A stretch of DNA of 9,300 nt from Sulfuricellaceae bacterium (GTDB lineage: Bacteria; Pseudomonadota; Gammaproteobacteria; Burkholderiales; UBA9220): the NCBI GenBank assembly GCA_019911985.1, contig JAIOJO010000417.1, positions 1 through 9,300 on the forward strand, written 5' to 3'. This document shows positions 1 through 7,418 of the stretch, one piece after another. How positions within the stretch are numbered: position 1 is the first letter of the stretch; each line of letters opens with the position of its first letter. A program made the position numbers and the translations under genes. The notes under the pieces are model-generated. The model worked only from the letters and a program-made list of their open reading frames with translations. It made no database searches and was not told the origin of the DNA.

Positions 1-2365
<2,365 letters not shown>

Positions 2366-2416
2366 ATCGTAATAGTCTGTTTGACGCGCTTAATCGATTG
2401 AACGGCTAGGGCCGCG

Positions 2417-2422
2417 TATAAT
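2417..2422 (+). promoter_or_regulatory. Possible -10 box (TATAAT) reading away from the hybrid kinase
   Basis: A perfect TATAAT sits in otherwise GC-rich sequence. No good -35 is found at 16-18 bp: the nearest TTGAAC (2398-2403) is only 14 bp upstream, and a TTGACG (2381-2386) is 30 bp upstream. A transcript starting just after it would run directly into the hairpin at 2441-2482, so a short structured RNA or leader is conceivable. No open frame of note follows. The assignment is weak. Confidence 0.25.
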
Positions 2423-2440
2423 GACCGTTAGAGTATCCAG

Positions 2441-2482
2441 TTTTGGCACAAAGCGCACCTCTGTGCGTTGATGTGCCGAAAA
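2441..2482. repeat. Long imperfect inverted repeat (hairpin)
   Basis: The two arms are TTTTGGCACA (2441-2450) and TGTGCCGAAAA (2472-2482). GGCACA pairs with TGTGCC, and TTTT pairs with AAAA across one bulged G at 2478. Inside, GCGCAC (2453-2458) pairs with GTGCGT (2463-2468, one G-T wobble) around a 4-base CTCT loop. This gives about 17 base pairs in total. There is no T-tract after the stem on either strand, so it is not a canonical intrinsic terminator. It lies 76 bp upstream of the kinase start, so it could be an operator-like dyad, a structured RNA or a relic repeat. Confidence 0.6.
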
Positions 2483-2520
2483 CAGCCTGCCGAATAGATT
2501 TGTAGTCGAGCATCCGATTG

Positions 2521-2543
2521 AGAGCTTGTCCGTAAATAATTTA
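2521..2543 (+). repeat. Left terminal inverted repeat of the MITE-like element
   Basis: The 23 bases starting AGAGCTTGTCCG are exactly the reverse complement of 2837-2859. The next inward bases (2544-2554) keep partial identity with the opposite arm. Confidence 0.9.
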
Positions 2544-2780
2544 GCGCTGCGCTGGGGGCTATTTGAGCGCAGGCCGCACCCGCAAGGAGTAGGCCAGGGT
2601 TGTAAAGCCGCTGAAGCGGCAACAACTCTGCTCCGAAGCAAGACGCGCGGTTGTGTCATTCACAACAAGCGGCTTGCGACAAAAGGATGCGCTCAAACAG
2701 ACCCCAGCCCGGAGGGTTGCCGCGAATCCGCGCGTCTGCGGTGTTGCGAGGCTAGGCAATGGAATGACCATTGCCCGCGC

Positions 2781-2801
2781 CTCGCGCCTCGCGCCTCGCG
2801 C
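2781..2801 (+). repeat. Short tandem repeat, three copies of CTCGCGC
   Basis: Three perfect heptamer copies sit at 2781-2787, 2788-2794 and 2795-2801, followed by a degenerate start of a fourth (CTTGC). They lie inside the MITE-like element, just after its GGCAATGG/CCATTGCC hairpin. Such a run could vary in copy number by replication slippage. Confidence 0.8.
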
Positions 2802-2836
2802 CTTGCAGCCATCGCGGTTTCGCGGCAACGCAGTGT

Positions 2837-2859
2837 TAAATTATTTACGGACAAGCTCT
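2837..2859 (-). repeat. Right terminal inverted repeat of the MITE-like element
   Basis: The 23 bases ending ACGGACAAGCTCT are an exact reverse complement of 2521-2543. The element ends 166 bp before the dsbG start codon, so it lies upstream of the gene's leader. Confidence 0.9.
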
Positions 2860-2935
2860 AAATTCCCACTGAATTTTTATTTCCTACGCCGGCGCGAATT
2901 ATTTTTTTCTGCGTTCTGCCGAAACTAAAGCGGGC

Positions 2936-2991
2936 TGCCGGTGCCCAAACGGACTCGCAATGCCGGGAAGTCCGCGACGCGGCCACCGGCA
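2936..2991 (+). other. Nested inverted repeats in the dsbG leader (possible structured 5' UTR)
   Basis: The outer arms TGCCGGTG (2936-2943) and CACCGGCA (2984-2991) are perfectly complementary over 8 bp. Inside, CGGACT (2950-2955) pairs with AGTCCG (2969-2974) over a 13-base loop. A further CGGCA at 3004-3008 could compete for the first arm (TGCCG), giving two mutually exclusive folds just ahead of the ribosome binding site. This could be a regulatory leader or chance GC-rich pairing. Some words (CCAAAC, GACGC, GCCACCGG) loosely recall the c-di-GMP-I riboswitch, but its second hairpin and the AAA of GACGCAAAGCC are missing, so I do not call one. Confidence 0.35.
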
Positions 2992-3015
2992 TAGAGCGTT
3001 TAACGGCAATCGATT

Positions 3016-3020
3016 AGGAG
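3016..3020 (+). promoter_or_regulatory. Ribosome binding site that fixes the dsbG start
   Basis: AGGAG is followed by five A residues and then ATG at 3026. This strong site, together with the signal peptide that begins exactly there, selects this start over an in-frame ATG 66 bases upstream at 2960. The upstream choice would add 22 Arg/Gly-rich residues in front of the signal sequence. Confidence 0.85.
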
Positions 3021-3025
3021 AAAAA

Positions 3026-3844
3026 ATGCCTTCAGCAAGAGTGTTAACTGTGCTGCTACTCGCGGCTACCGGTGCGGCCAGCCTGAGCGCGCACGCGGAG
3101 AATTCGCCCAAGCAGATCCAAATGCTTACCCAGTCCGGCGCCAAAGTGCTGAAAACGTTTAAGGCGGCGTCGAACTTGAAGGGCTGGGTCATTTCCCAAG
3201 ACGGGCACTATTCGCTGCTTTTTACCACGCCGGACAATAAAACCTTGCTGGCTGGAGAGTTGATCGACGAATCCGGCAACAATCTGAGCGCGCGCTATGC
3301 CAAAGAGTATTTCCCCCAGCCCGACCTCACCGCGCTGTTCTCCGAATTCGAGCATTCGGCCTATGTGGCGGAGGGTGCGCAGAAATCGCCGAAGTCCGTT
3401 GTCTACGCGATCTTCGACCCGAATTGCCCGTTTTGCCATTTGGCCTGGAAAGCTTTGCAGCCTTATGAGAAAGCCGGCTTGCAAGTGCGCTGGATACCCG
3501 TGGCTTATTTGACGGAAAGCTCGGCAGGCAAGGCGGCCGCCATTTTGGAAGCGAAAGACCGGGTTGCCGCTTTCCGCGAAAACGAGCAAAAATATAATCC
3601 GCAAAATCACGAGGGCGGGGTGCAGGCGCTGGCCAAACCCGGCGCGAGCACCTTGCAGCAATTGCAAGCCAATGCCGAGTTGATGCAAAAAATCGGCGCG
3701 TCGGGAACCCCCGCTTTGGTGTGGAAAGACAGCCAAGGCAAGGTGCATGTGAATGCAGGCATGCCTCGTTTGTCCGCGCTGCCCGCCATCACCGGCTTGC
3801 CCGAGCAGATCGAGACGGATGCGAGTCTGGCCCGGTTTCGCTAA
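3026..3844 (+). CDS. dsbG: Periplasmic thiol:disulfide interchange protein, DsbG-like
   Basis: A 272-residue exported protein of the DsbC/DsbG family, which acts in the periplasm as a disulfide isomerase or as a reductase protecting single cysteines from oxidation. The signal peptide is residues 1-24 (hydrophobic VLTVLLLAATGAA, cleavage after AHA), leaving a mature chain of about 248 residues. The N-terminal part (about 25-110) fits the DsbC/G dimerisation domain, and the C-terminal part is a thioredoxin fold with DPNCPFCHLAW (C134, C137) and the cis-proline loop SGTPALVW (T228-P229). The threonine before the cis-proline and the proline inside CPxC fit DsbG (CPYC in E. coli) better than DsbC (CGYC); CPFC is a conservative variant. 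A DsbD-type reductant would be expected elsewhere. It is followed after 84 bases by the PP0621-family gene on the same strand. Family assignment is firm; DsbG rather than DsbC is likely. Confidence 0.87.
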   Translation: MPSARVLTVLLLAATGAASLSAHAENSPKQIQMLTQSGAKVLKTFKAASNLKGWVISQDGHYSLLFTTPDNKTLLAGELIDESGNNLSARYAKEYFPQPDLTALFSEFEHSAYVAEGAQKSPKSVVYAIFDPNCPFCHLAWKALQPYEKAGLQVRWIPVAYLTESSAGKAAAILEAKDRVAAFRENEQKYNPQNHEGGVQALAKPGASTLQQLQANAELMQKIGASGTPALVWKDSQGKVHVNAGMPRLSALPAITGLPEQIETDASLARFR

Positions 3845-3880
3845 GGCCGGAATAGGTTTGCGCGCTCCCCTTTGCTTGAT

Positions 3881-3897
3881 CTGGTGCTGCGCACCGG
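3881..3897 (+). other. Short stem-loop between dsbG and the PP0621-family gene
   Basis: CTGGTGC and GCACCGG pair over 7 bp (one G-T) around a 3-base TGC loop. No T-run follows, so termination here is doubtful and read-through into the next gene is plausible. Confidence 0.3.
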
Positions 3898-3928
3898 ATA
3901 AAGTGAGGGTTTACGGAGTGCGCGCGAC

Positions 3929-4165
3929 GTGAAGTTGTTATTTTTTTTGTTCCTGGTTCTACTCGTTTATGTCCTGGTTTTCAAAAAACCCCAGGCCAGG
4001 CCGCGGCCGAATTTCCCCGGGCCGGGCAAGGGCGAGGATATGGTGCGTTGCGCCCAATGCGGGGTTCACTTGCCGCGCAGCGAAGGCGTGTTAAGCCAAG
4101 GCGAGTTTTATTGCAGCGATGAGCATCGCCGGCAGCACCAAGCCTCTTCGGCCGCTTCCGATTAA
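3929..4165 (+). CDS. PP0621-family small membrane-anchored CxxC protein
   Basis: A 78-residue protein of a conserved but uncharacterised family (PP0621, named for Pseudomonas putida). Residues 2-18 (KLLFFLFLVLLVYVLVF) form one membrane segment, then a Pro/Arg-rich linker, then a small C-terminal module with DMVRCAQCGVHLPRSE (C41, C44) and FYCSDEHRR (C62, H66). The C-x2-C...C-x3-H spacing looks like a small zinc-binding knuckle; metal binding is inferred. Orientation is probably N-terminus in the membrane with the module in the cytoplasm. The start is GTG, preceded by GGAG at 3915-3918, ten bases upstream. It lies 51 bases upstream of pilS on the same strand, and I recall family members being found near pilS/pilR, but a specific role in pilus control is unproven. 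Confidence 0.8.
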   Translation: MKLLFFLFLVLLVYVLVFKKPQARPRPNFPGPGKGEDMVRCAQCGVHLPRSEGVLSQGEFYCSDEHRRQHQASSAASD

Positions 4166-4216
4166 GTCGCGAGCCGGTAACTCGATTTTGCGGTTCGCTA
4201 GCCTGTCCCCAAGCGA

Positions 4217-5827
4217 ATGAAAACACCGCCCGCTTTAGCGCGCTTCTTTACCTCCGAGGCGCTTCCCGCCGACCCCTACTGGCAGACGCTGCATTACTTC
4301 ACCTTGTATCGCCTGACCGTCGCCGGAATCTTCGTCGTCAGTTTTGTGCTGTTCGGCGCAACCTTGACATATGGCGCTTCCGACCCCCAGTTGTTTTTCC
4401 TGGTGAGCATACTTTATGCGGCTTTTAGCTCCATAGCGACGTTGCTGGTATCGCGCCGCTGGCCCTATTTCGACCTGCAGTTGAGCTTGCAGGTGTTGAC
4501 GGATATCGTTTTTATCACGGTGCTGATGTCCGCCAGCGGCGGCATCCGCAGCGGACTCGGGCTGTTGCTGGTGGTCACGCTGGCTGCGGCTGGCTTGACC
4601 GGGCGCGGCCGCATGGCGATATTCTATGCCGCTGTCGCCAGCCTGGCGGTTTTGGCGGAGCAAAGCTACCGCGTGACGGCCTTGGCCGAAGAGGCGGCCG
4701 GCTATATCCATACGGCCTTATTGAGCATCGTTTTTTTCGCCACGGCTTGGCTGGCGCATACCATGGCGTCCCGCACCAAGGCGAGCGAAAAGGTCGCGCG
4801 GGAAAAGGCGATCGATTTGGAAAACCAAGCCCAAGTGAATCAACTGGTCATCCAAGACATGGACGATGGCGTATTGGTGGTCGACGGGGATAACCGCGTG
4901 CATCAAGTGAATGCGATGGCCGCCGCTCTATTGGGGAAAGACCCGGCCGGCAGCGGCATGCGTTTGGACGACTATGCTCCCGCTGTTGCTGAACTGCTGG
5001 CGCGCTGGCGGCTCGATCCCGAGACGGCGAAAGTGTTGCGCATCGCGTCGACCGGGCGTTCCTTGCGGGTTCGCTTTGTCCCGGTCGGGCAAGGCGGGCA
5101 GCCCGGAGCAGTGATTTTCCTGAAAGATCAAGGCCGCGTCCAAGCTCAGGCGCAGCAATTCAAGCTGGCGGCGCTTGGCCGCTTGACGGCCAATATCGCC
5201 CACGAAATTCGCAATCCATTGAGCGCCATCAGTTATTCAAGCGAGCTTCTGCTCGAAGACGAAGAAACCCAGGCGAGCCAGTCGCGTTTGCTGCATATTA
5301 TTCAGGACAATACGCGGCGCTTGGAAAAAATAGTTCAGGATGTTTTACAACTGAACCGGCGCGACCGCGCCCAGCCCGAGGCGGTCGACATGGAGGCGTT
5401 CGTCAATGAATTCGTCGAGGATTTCTGTCAAATCGAAAAAATCGGTTCCGACATTTTTAGTTTGGACATTGAAGAAGCCTGTGTCGTCTGCTTCGACCGC
5501 GCACACCTGAACCAAGTGCTGTGGAACCTGTGCCGCAACGCCTTGCGCTATTGCAGCGGACGGCCCGCGTCCATCCGCATCGCCTTGCGGCGCGTGGGGA
5601 TGAAAAACTATGGGGTAGAATTGAATATGATAGACGACGGGCCTGGCGTCGAGGAATCCGACCGCGGGAAGCTGTTCGAACCCTTTTTTACCACCGCCAG
5701 CCAGGGTAGCGGCCTAGGCTTGTATGTGGCGAAGGAGATTTGCGAGGCCAACGGCGCAACGCTGGATTATCTGGCGGAAGGGCCGGGAGCGTGGTTCAAA
5801 GTGCTATGCAAGGGGGAGCCGTGTTGA
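4217..5827 (+). CDS. pilS: Sensor histidine kinase PilS of the type IV pilus two-component system
   Basis: A 536-residue inner-membrane kinase that phosphorylates PilR to switch on sigma-54-dependent pilin transcription; in Pseudomonas it also senses PilA in the membrane. The N-terminus shows about six hydrophobic segments (about 33-51, 58-78, 89-106, 113-127, 132-148, 163-181), the polytopic PilS pattern with no periplasmic domain. A linker and PAS-like domain (about 205-305, DGVLVVDGDNRVHQVN) follows, then HisKA with ANIAHEIRNPLSAISY (H329), then HATPase with N-box NQVLWNLCRNALRY (N441), IDDGPGV, LFEPFFTT and GSGLGLYVAKE. Length matches PilS. The Shine-Dalgarno is weak (AAGCGA just before ATG), so expression may depend on coupling or read-through from upstream. 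The 3' end overlaps pilR. A related polytopic NtrY-like kinase is the main alternative, but the partner regulator favours PilS. Confidence 0.92.
   Translation: MKTPPALARFFTSEALPADPYWQTLHYFTLYRLTVAGIFVVSFVLFGATLTYGASDPQLFFLVSILYAAFSSIATLLVSRRWPYFDLQLSLQVLTDIVFITVLMSASGGIRSGLGLLLVVTLAAAGLTGRGRMAIFYAAVASLAVLAEQSYRVTALAEEAAGYIHTALLSIVFFATAWLAHTMASRTKASEKVAREKAIDLENQAQVNQLVIQDMDDGVLVVDGDNRVHQVNAMAAALLGKDPAGSGMRLDDYAPAVAELLARWRLDPETAKVLRIASTGRSLRVRFVPVGQGGQPGAVIFLKDQGRVQAQAQQFKLAALGRLTANIAHEIRNPLSAISYSSELLLEDEETQASQSRLLHIIQDNTRRLEKIVQDVLQLNRRDRAQPEAVDMEAFVNEFVEDFCQIEKIGSDIFSLDIEEACVVCFDRAHLNQVLWNLCRNALRYCSGRPASIRIALRRVGMKNYGVELNMIDDGPGVEESDRGKLFEPFFTTASQGSGLGLYVAKEICEANGATLDYLAEGPGAWFKVLCKGEPC
5811..5818 (+). 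promoter_or_regulatory. Ribosome binding site of pilR, inside the end of pilS
   Basis: AGGGGGAG lies just ahead of GTG (5821) and TTG (5824). The TTG overlaps the pilS stop TGA (5825-5827), which is typical of translational coupling. It makes an initiation at 5821 or 5824 more credible than the later ATG at 5851, which has no good site. Confidence 0.55.
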
Positions 5828-7212
5828 ACGAAGGCGTAAAGAAATCGGCAATGGATGCCGCCCAATCCGCCGTCAGGCGGCGCGTCCTGGTGGTGGACGA
5901 TGAGACCGATATCCTGGAATTGCTGGAACTGACCTTATTGCGCATGGGGCTGGATGTGGAGCGGGCGGCTTCGGTGGCGGAAGCCAAGCAGCAGTTGCAA
6001 AGGGCGCCTGTCCAGCTCTGCCTGACGGACATGCGCCTGCCCGACGGCACCGGTTTGGAGTTGGTGCATCATATCGGCCAAAACTATCCTGCGCTTCCCG
6101 TAGCGGTCATTACCGCTTTCGGCAGTGCGGAAAACGCCGTGGCAACCTTAAAAGCCGGCGCCTTCGATTACTTGGCGAAGCCCGTGGCGCTGGAGCAGTT
6201 GCGCGCCTTGGTGCGGGCCGCCTTGCAGTTGCCGGGTTCTATCTCGGTTTGCGACGGCGAGACCTGTCCCTTGTTGGGCTATTCGGCGGCGATGGAGCAA
6301 GCGCGGGCCGTTATCGGGAAACTCTCGCGGAGCCAAGCGCCGGTCTACATCACGGGCGAGTCGGGCAGCGGTAAGGAATTGGCTGCGCGCATGATCCACG
6401 GCAATGGGGCGCGTAGCGCCAAACCGTTCGTGGCTGTCAATTGCGGCGCTATTCCGGAAAACCTGATGGAGAGCGAGTTTTTCGGCTATAAAAAAGGCGC
6501 GTTTACCGGCGCGGAGCAAGATCGCGACGGATTTTTCCAGGCAACCGAGGGCGGTACCTTGTTTCTCGACGAAGTGGCCGATCTGCCGATGTCGATGCAA
6601 GTCAAGTTGTTGCGTGCCATTCAGGAAAAGAAAGTGCGCAAGGTGGGTTCCACGCAGGAAGACCCGGTCGACGTGCGGATTATCAGCGCCACCCATCAGA
6701 ATTTGGCCGAGTGCGTTGCGGCAGGGCGCTTCCGGCAAGATTTGTATTACCGCCTCAATGTCATCGAGCTGCGTATGCCCGCCCTGCGGGAGATGCGGGA
6801 AGACATCCCGGTGATCGCACGCTCCCTATTGCAGCGCTTGGCGGCGCAGATGGGCCAAGCGGCCCCGGAACTCGCGCCCGAGGCTTTGGACGTATTGGGG
6901 AATTACCATTTTCCCGGCAATGTGCGCGAACTGGAAAATATTTTGGAACGCGCCTTGGCGCTGAGCGCAGGGGGGCGCATCGAACGCGACGAGCTGCACA
7001 TGGCGCCGGTTCAACTCGCGCAGGACGAACCCGTGGCGGCGGAGCGGCATGCACACCCCTCATCTCTGCCGGAATATCTCGATCAAGTGGAGAAGGCGGC
7101 GATTATGGATGCCCTGGAAAAGGCCCGTTACAATAAGACGGCTGCCGCCAAGCTGCTGGGCATTAGCTTCCGGGCCATGCGTTATCGCATGGAGCGCTTG
7201 GGTATTTTGTAA
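5821..7212 (+). CDS. pilR: Sigma-54-dependent response regulator PilR (NtrC family)
   Basis: A regulator of about 463 residues that, once phosphorylated by PilS, hydrolyses ATP to open sigma-54 promoters, classically that of pilA. From the GTG: receiver domain about 20-135 (VLVVDDE, phospho-acceptor D70 in LTDMRLPDG, ITAFGS, LAKP); AAA+ domain about 150-380 with Walker A GESGSGKE (179-186), the sigma-54 contact loop GAFTGA (226-231), Walker B TLFLDE and RQDLYYRLNV; C-terminal Fis-type helix-turn-helix (NKTAAAKLLGISFRAMRYR, about 438-456). All key residues are intact. The start is ambiguous: ATG 5806, GTG 5821, TTG 5824 or ATG 5851 all precede the receiver domain; I chose the one next to the AGGGGGAG site. 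The overlap with pilS implies a single transcript and matched synthesis. Its target promoter is not in the window: no convincing -24/-12 element is seen here. Confidence 0.92.
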   Translation: MLNEGVKKSAMDAAQSAVRRRVLVVDDETDILELLELTLLRMGLDVERAASVAEAKQQLQRAPVQLCLTDMRLPDGTGLELVHHIGQNYPALPVAVITAFGSAENAVATLKAGAFDYLAKPVALEQLRALVRAALQLPGSISVCDGETCPLLGYSAAMEQARAVIGKLSRSQAPVYITGESGSGKELAARMIHGNGARSAKPFVAVNCGAIPENLMESEFFGYKKGAFTGAEQDRDGFFQATEGGTLFLDEVADLPMSMQVKLLRAIQEKKVRKVGSTQEDPVDVRIISATHQNLAECVAAGRFRQDLYYRLNVIELRMPALREMREDIPVIARSLLQRLAAQMGQAAPELAPEALDVLGNYHFPGNVRELENILERALALSAGGRIERDELHMAPVQLAQDEPVAAERHAHPSSLPEYLDQVEKAAIMDALEKARYNKTAAAKLLGISFRAMRYRMERLGIL

Positions 7213-7224
7213 GCTCTGGGACTT

Positions 7225-7298
7225 GCGCCGCACGCCAGGCTGGCGATGGCTTCCGGTGCGGGGCGCGGCGTTTATTGCAATTTCTCCGGGCGGCCCGG
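7225..7298 (+). other. GC-rich stem-loops downstream of pilR (possible weak terminator)
   Basis: GCG-CCGCAC (7225-7233) can pair with GTGCGG-GG-CGC (7256-7266), enclosing or competing with the small hairpin CGCCA/TGGCG (7233-7245). A second hairpin CCGGG/CCCGG (7286-7298) follows, then CGGGG and TTTT. The T-run is short, so if there is termination between pilR and fimV it is not a classic strong one. Confidence 0.3.
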
Positions 7299-7357
7299 CG
7301 GGGTTTTGCCAAAATTGTCGAACCGGTCGGGCTGAAAACCTGCCAGATATGATTAGC

Positions 7358-7400
7358 TTGCAACACTAACTTATTGATGTTAAGTTAGATAACATAAAAT
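7358..7400 (+). promoter_or_regulatory. AT-rich putative fimV promoter region with a perfect 8-bp dyad
   Basis: This AT-rich patch stands out from the GC-rich surroundings immediately before fimV. It holds the dyad CTAACTTA (7366-7373) / TAAGTTAG (7381-7388) with a 7-base spacer, which could be a repressor or activator site. Promoter-like words overlap it: TTGATG (7374-7379) with TAAAAT (7395-7400) at a short 15-bp spacing, or TTGCAA (7358-7363) with TAAGTT (7381-7386) at 17 bp. Neither pair is strong. The location, base composition and symmetry together support a regulatory region; the exact promoter is a guess. Confidence 0.4.
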
Positions 7401-7406
7401 AATTGT

Positions 7407-7410
7407 GAGG
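7407..7410 (+). promoter_or_regulatory. Ribosome binding site supporting the GTG start of fimV
   Basis: GAGG lies eight bases before the GTG at 7419. The ATG at 7411 is in another frame, and an in-frame TAA at 7395 excludes earlier starts, so GTG is the only start that retains the signal peptide. Confidence 0.7.
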
Positions 7411-7418
7411 ATGGCGCT

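Larger units (their letters stand above)
2521..2859. mobile_element. MITE-like non-autonomous element with 23-bp perfect terminal inverted repeats
   Basis: A 339-bp segment is bounded by perfect 23-bp inverted repeats that start AGAGCTTGTCCGTAAAT at each outer end. Similarity continues inward imperfectly for about another 11 bases (CTGCG and TG shared). The interior has no credible protein and is rich in small hairpins: GCCGC/GCGGC around TGAA (2607-2620), GTTGTG/CACAAC (2650-2666), GGCAATGG/CCATTGCC (2755-2775), plus a tandem heptamer. Size, terminal repeats and lack of a transposase fit a miniature inverted-repeat transposable element. The TGTCCG-type end recalls some insertion sequence families, but I cannot assign one. 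I find no clear target-site duplication: the flanks are ...CCGATTG on the left and AAATTCCC... on the right. Confidence 0.75.
2366..3025. other. Gene-free divergent intergenic region between the hybrid kinase and dsbG
   Basis: About 660 bases without a credible gene. The stretch between the kinase and 2520 holds a TATAAT at 2417-2422 on the plus strand and a long imperfect hairpin at 2441-2482. The middle is a 339-bp MITE-like element, and the right part is the dsbG leader with nested inverted repeats. Open frames that cross this region use rare starts, are rich in Arg and Cys, match no family I recognise, and are explained by the GC-rich repeat content. Confidence 0.8.

Noticed and set aside
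2445..2480. Possible sigma-54 promoter (TGGCAC-like words in the hairpin arms)
   Set aside because: The GG to GC spacing is not 10 bases on either strand, so the -24/-12 geometry fails.
2441..2482. Hairpin considered as an intrinsic terminator
   Set aside because: Neither strand has a T-run after the stem; the T and A runs belong to the stem itself.
2526..2861. A 111-residue open frame spanning the whole MITE-like element
   Set aside because: It starts at TTG inside one terminal repeat and ends just beyond the other, so it is a by-product of the element; Arg/Cys-rich, no family, no ribosome site.
2510..2870. Target-site duplication flanking the MITE-like element
   Set aside because: The flanks (CCGATTG on the left, AAATTCCC on the right) show no matching 2-9 bp direct repeat that I can defend.
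2960..3025. Upstream ATG extension of dsbG
   Set aside because: It adds an Arg-rich stretch before the signal peptide and lacks a ribosome site, while AGGAG precedes the ATG at 3026.
3056..3748. A 230-residue open frame antisense to dsbG
   Set aside because: It overlaps a well-supported exported Dsb protein, and its composition is that of a reverse-strand shadow.
5740..5820. Long upstream extension of pilR inside pilS
   Set aside because: The extra residues precede the receiver domain without homology and lie in the conserved pilS HATPase end; the ribosome site lies further down.
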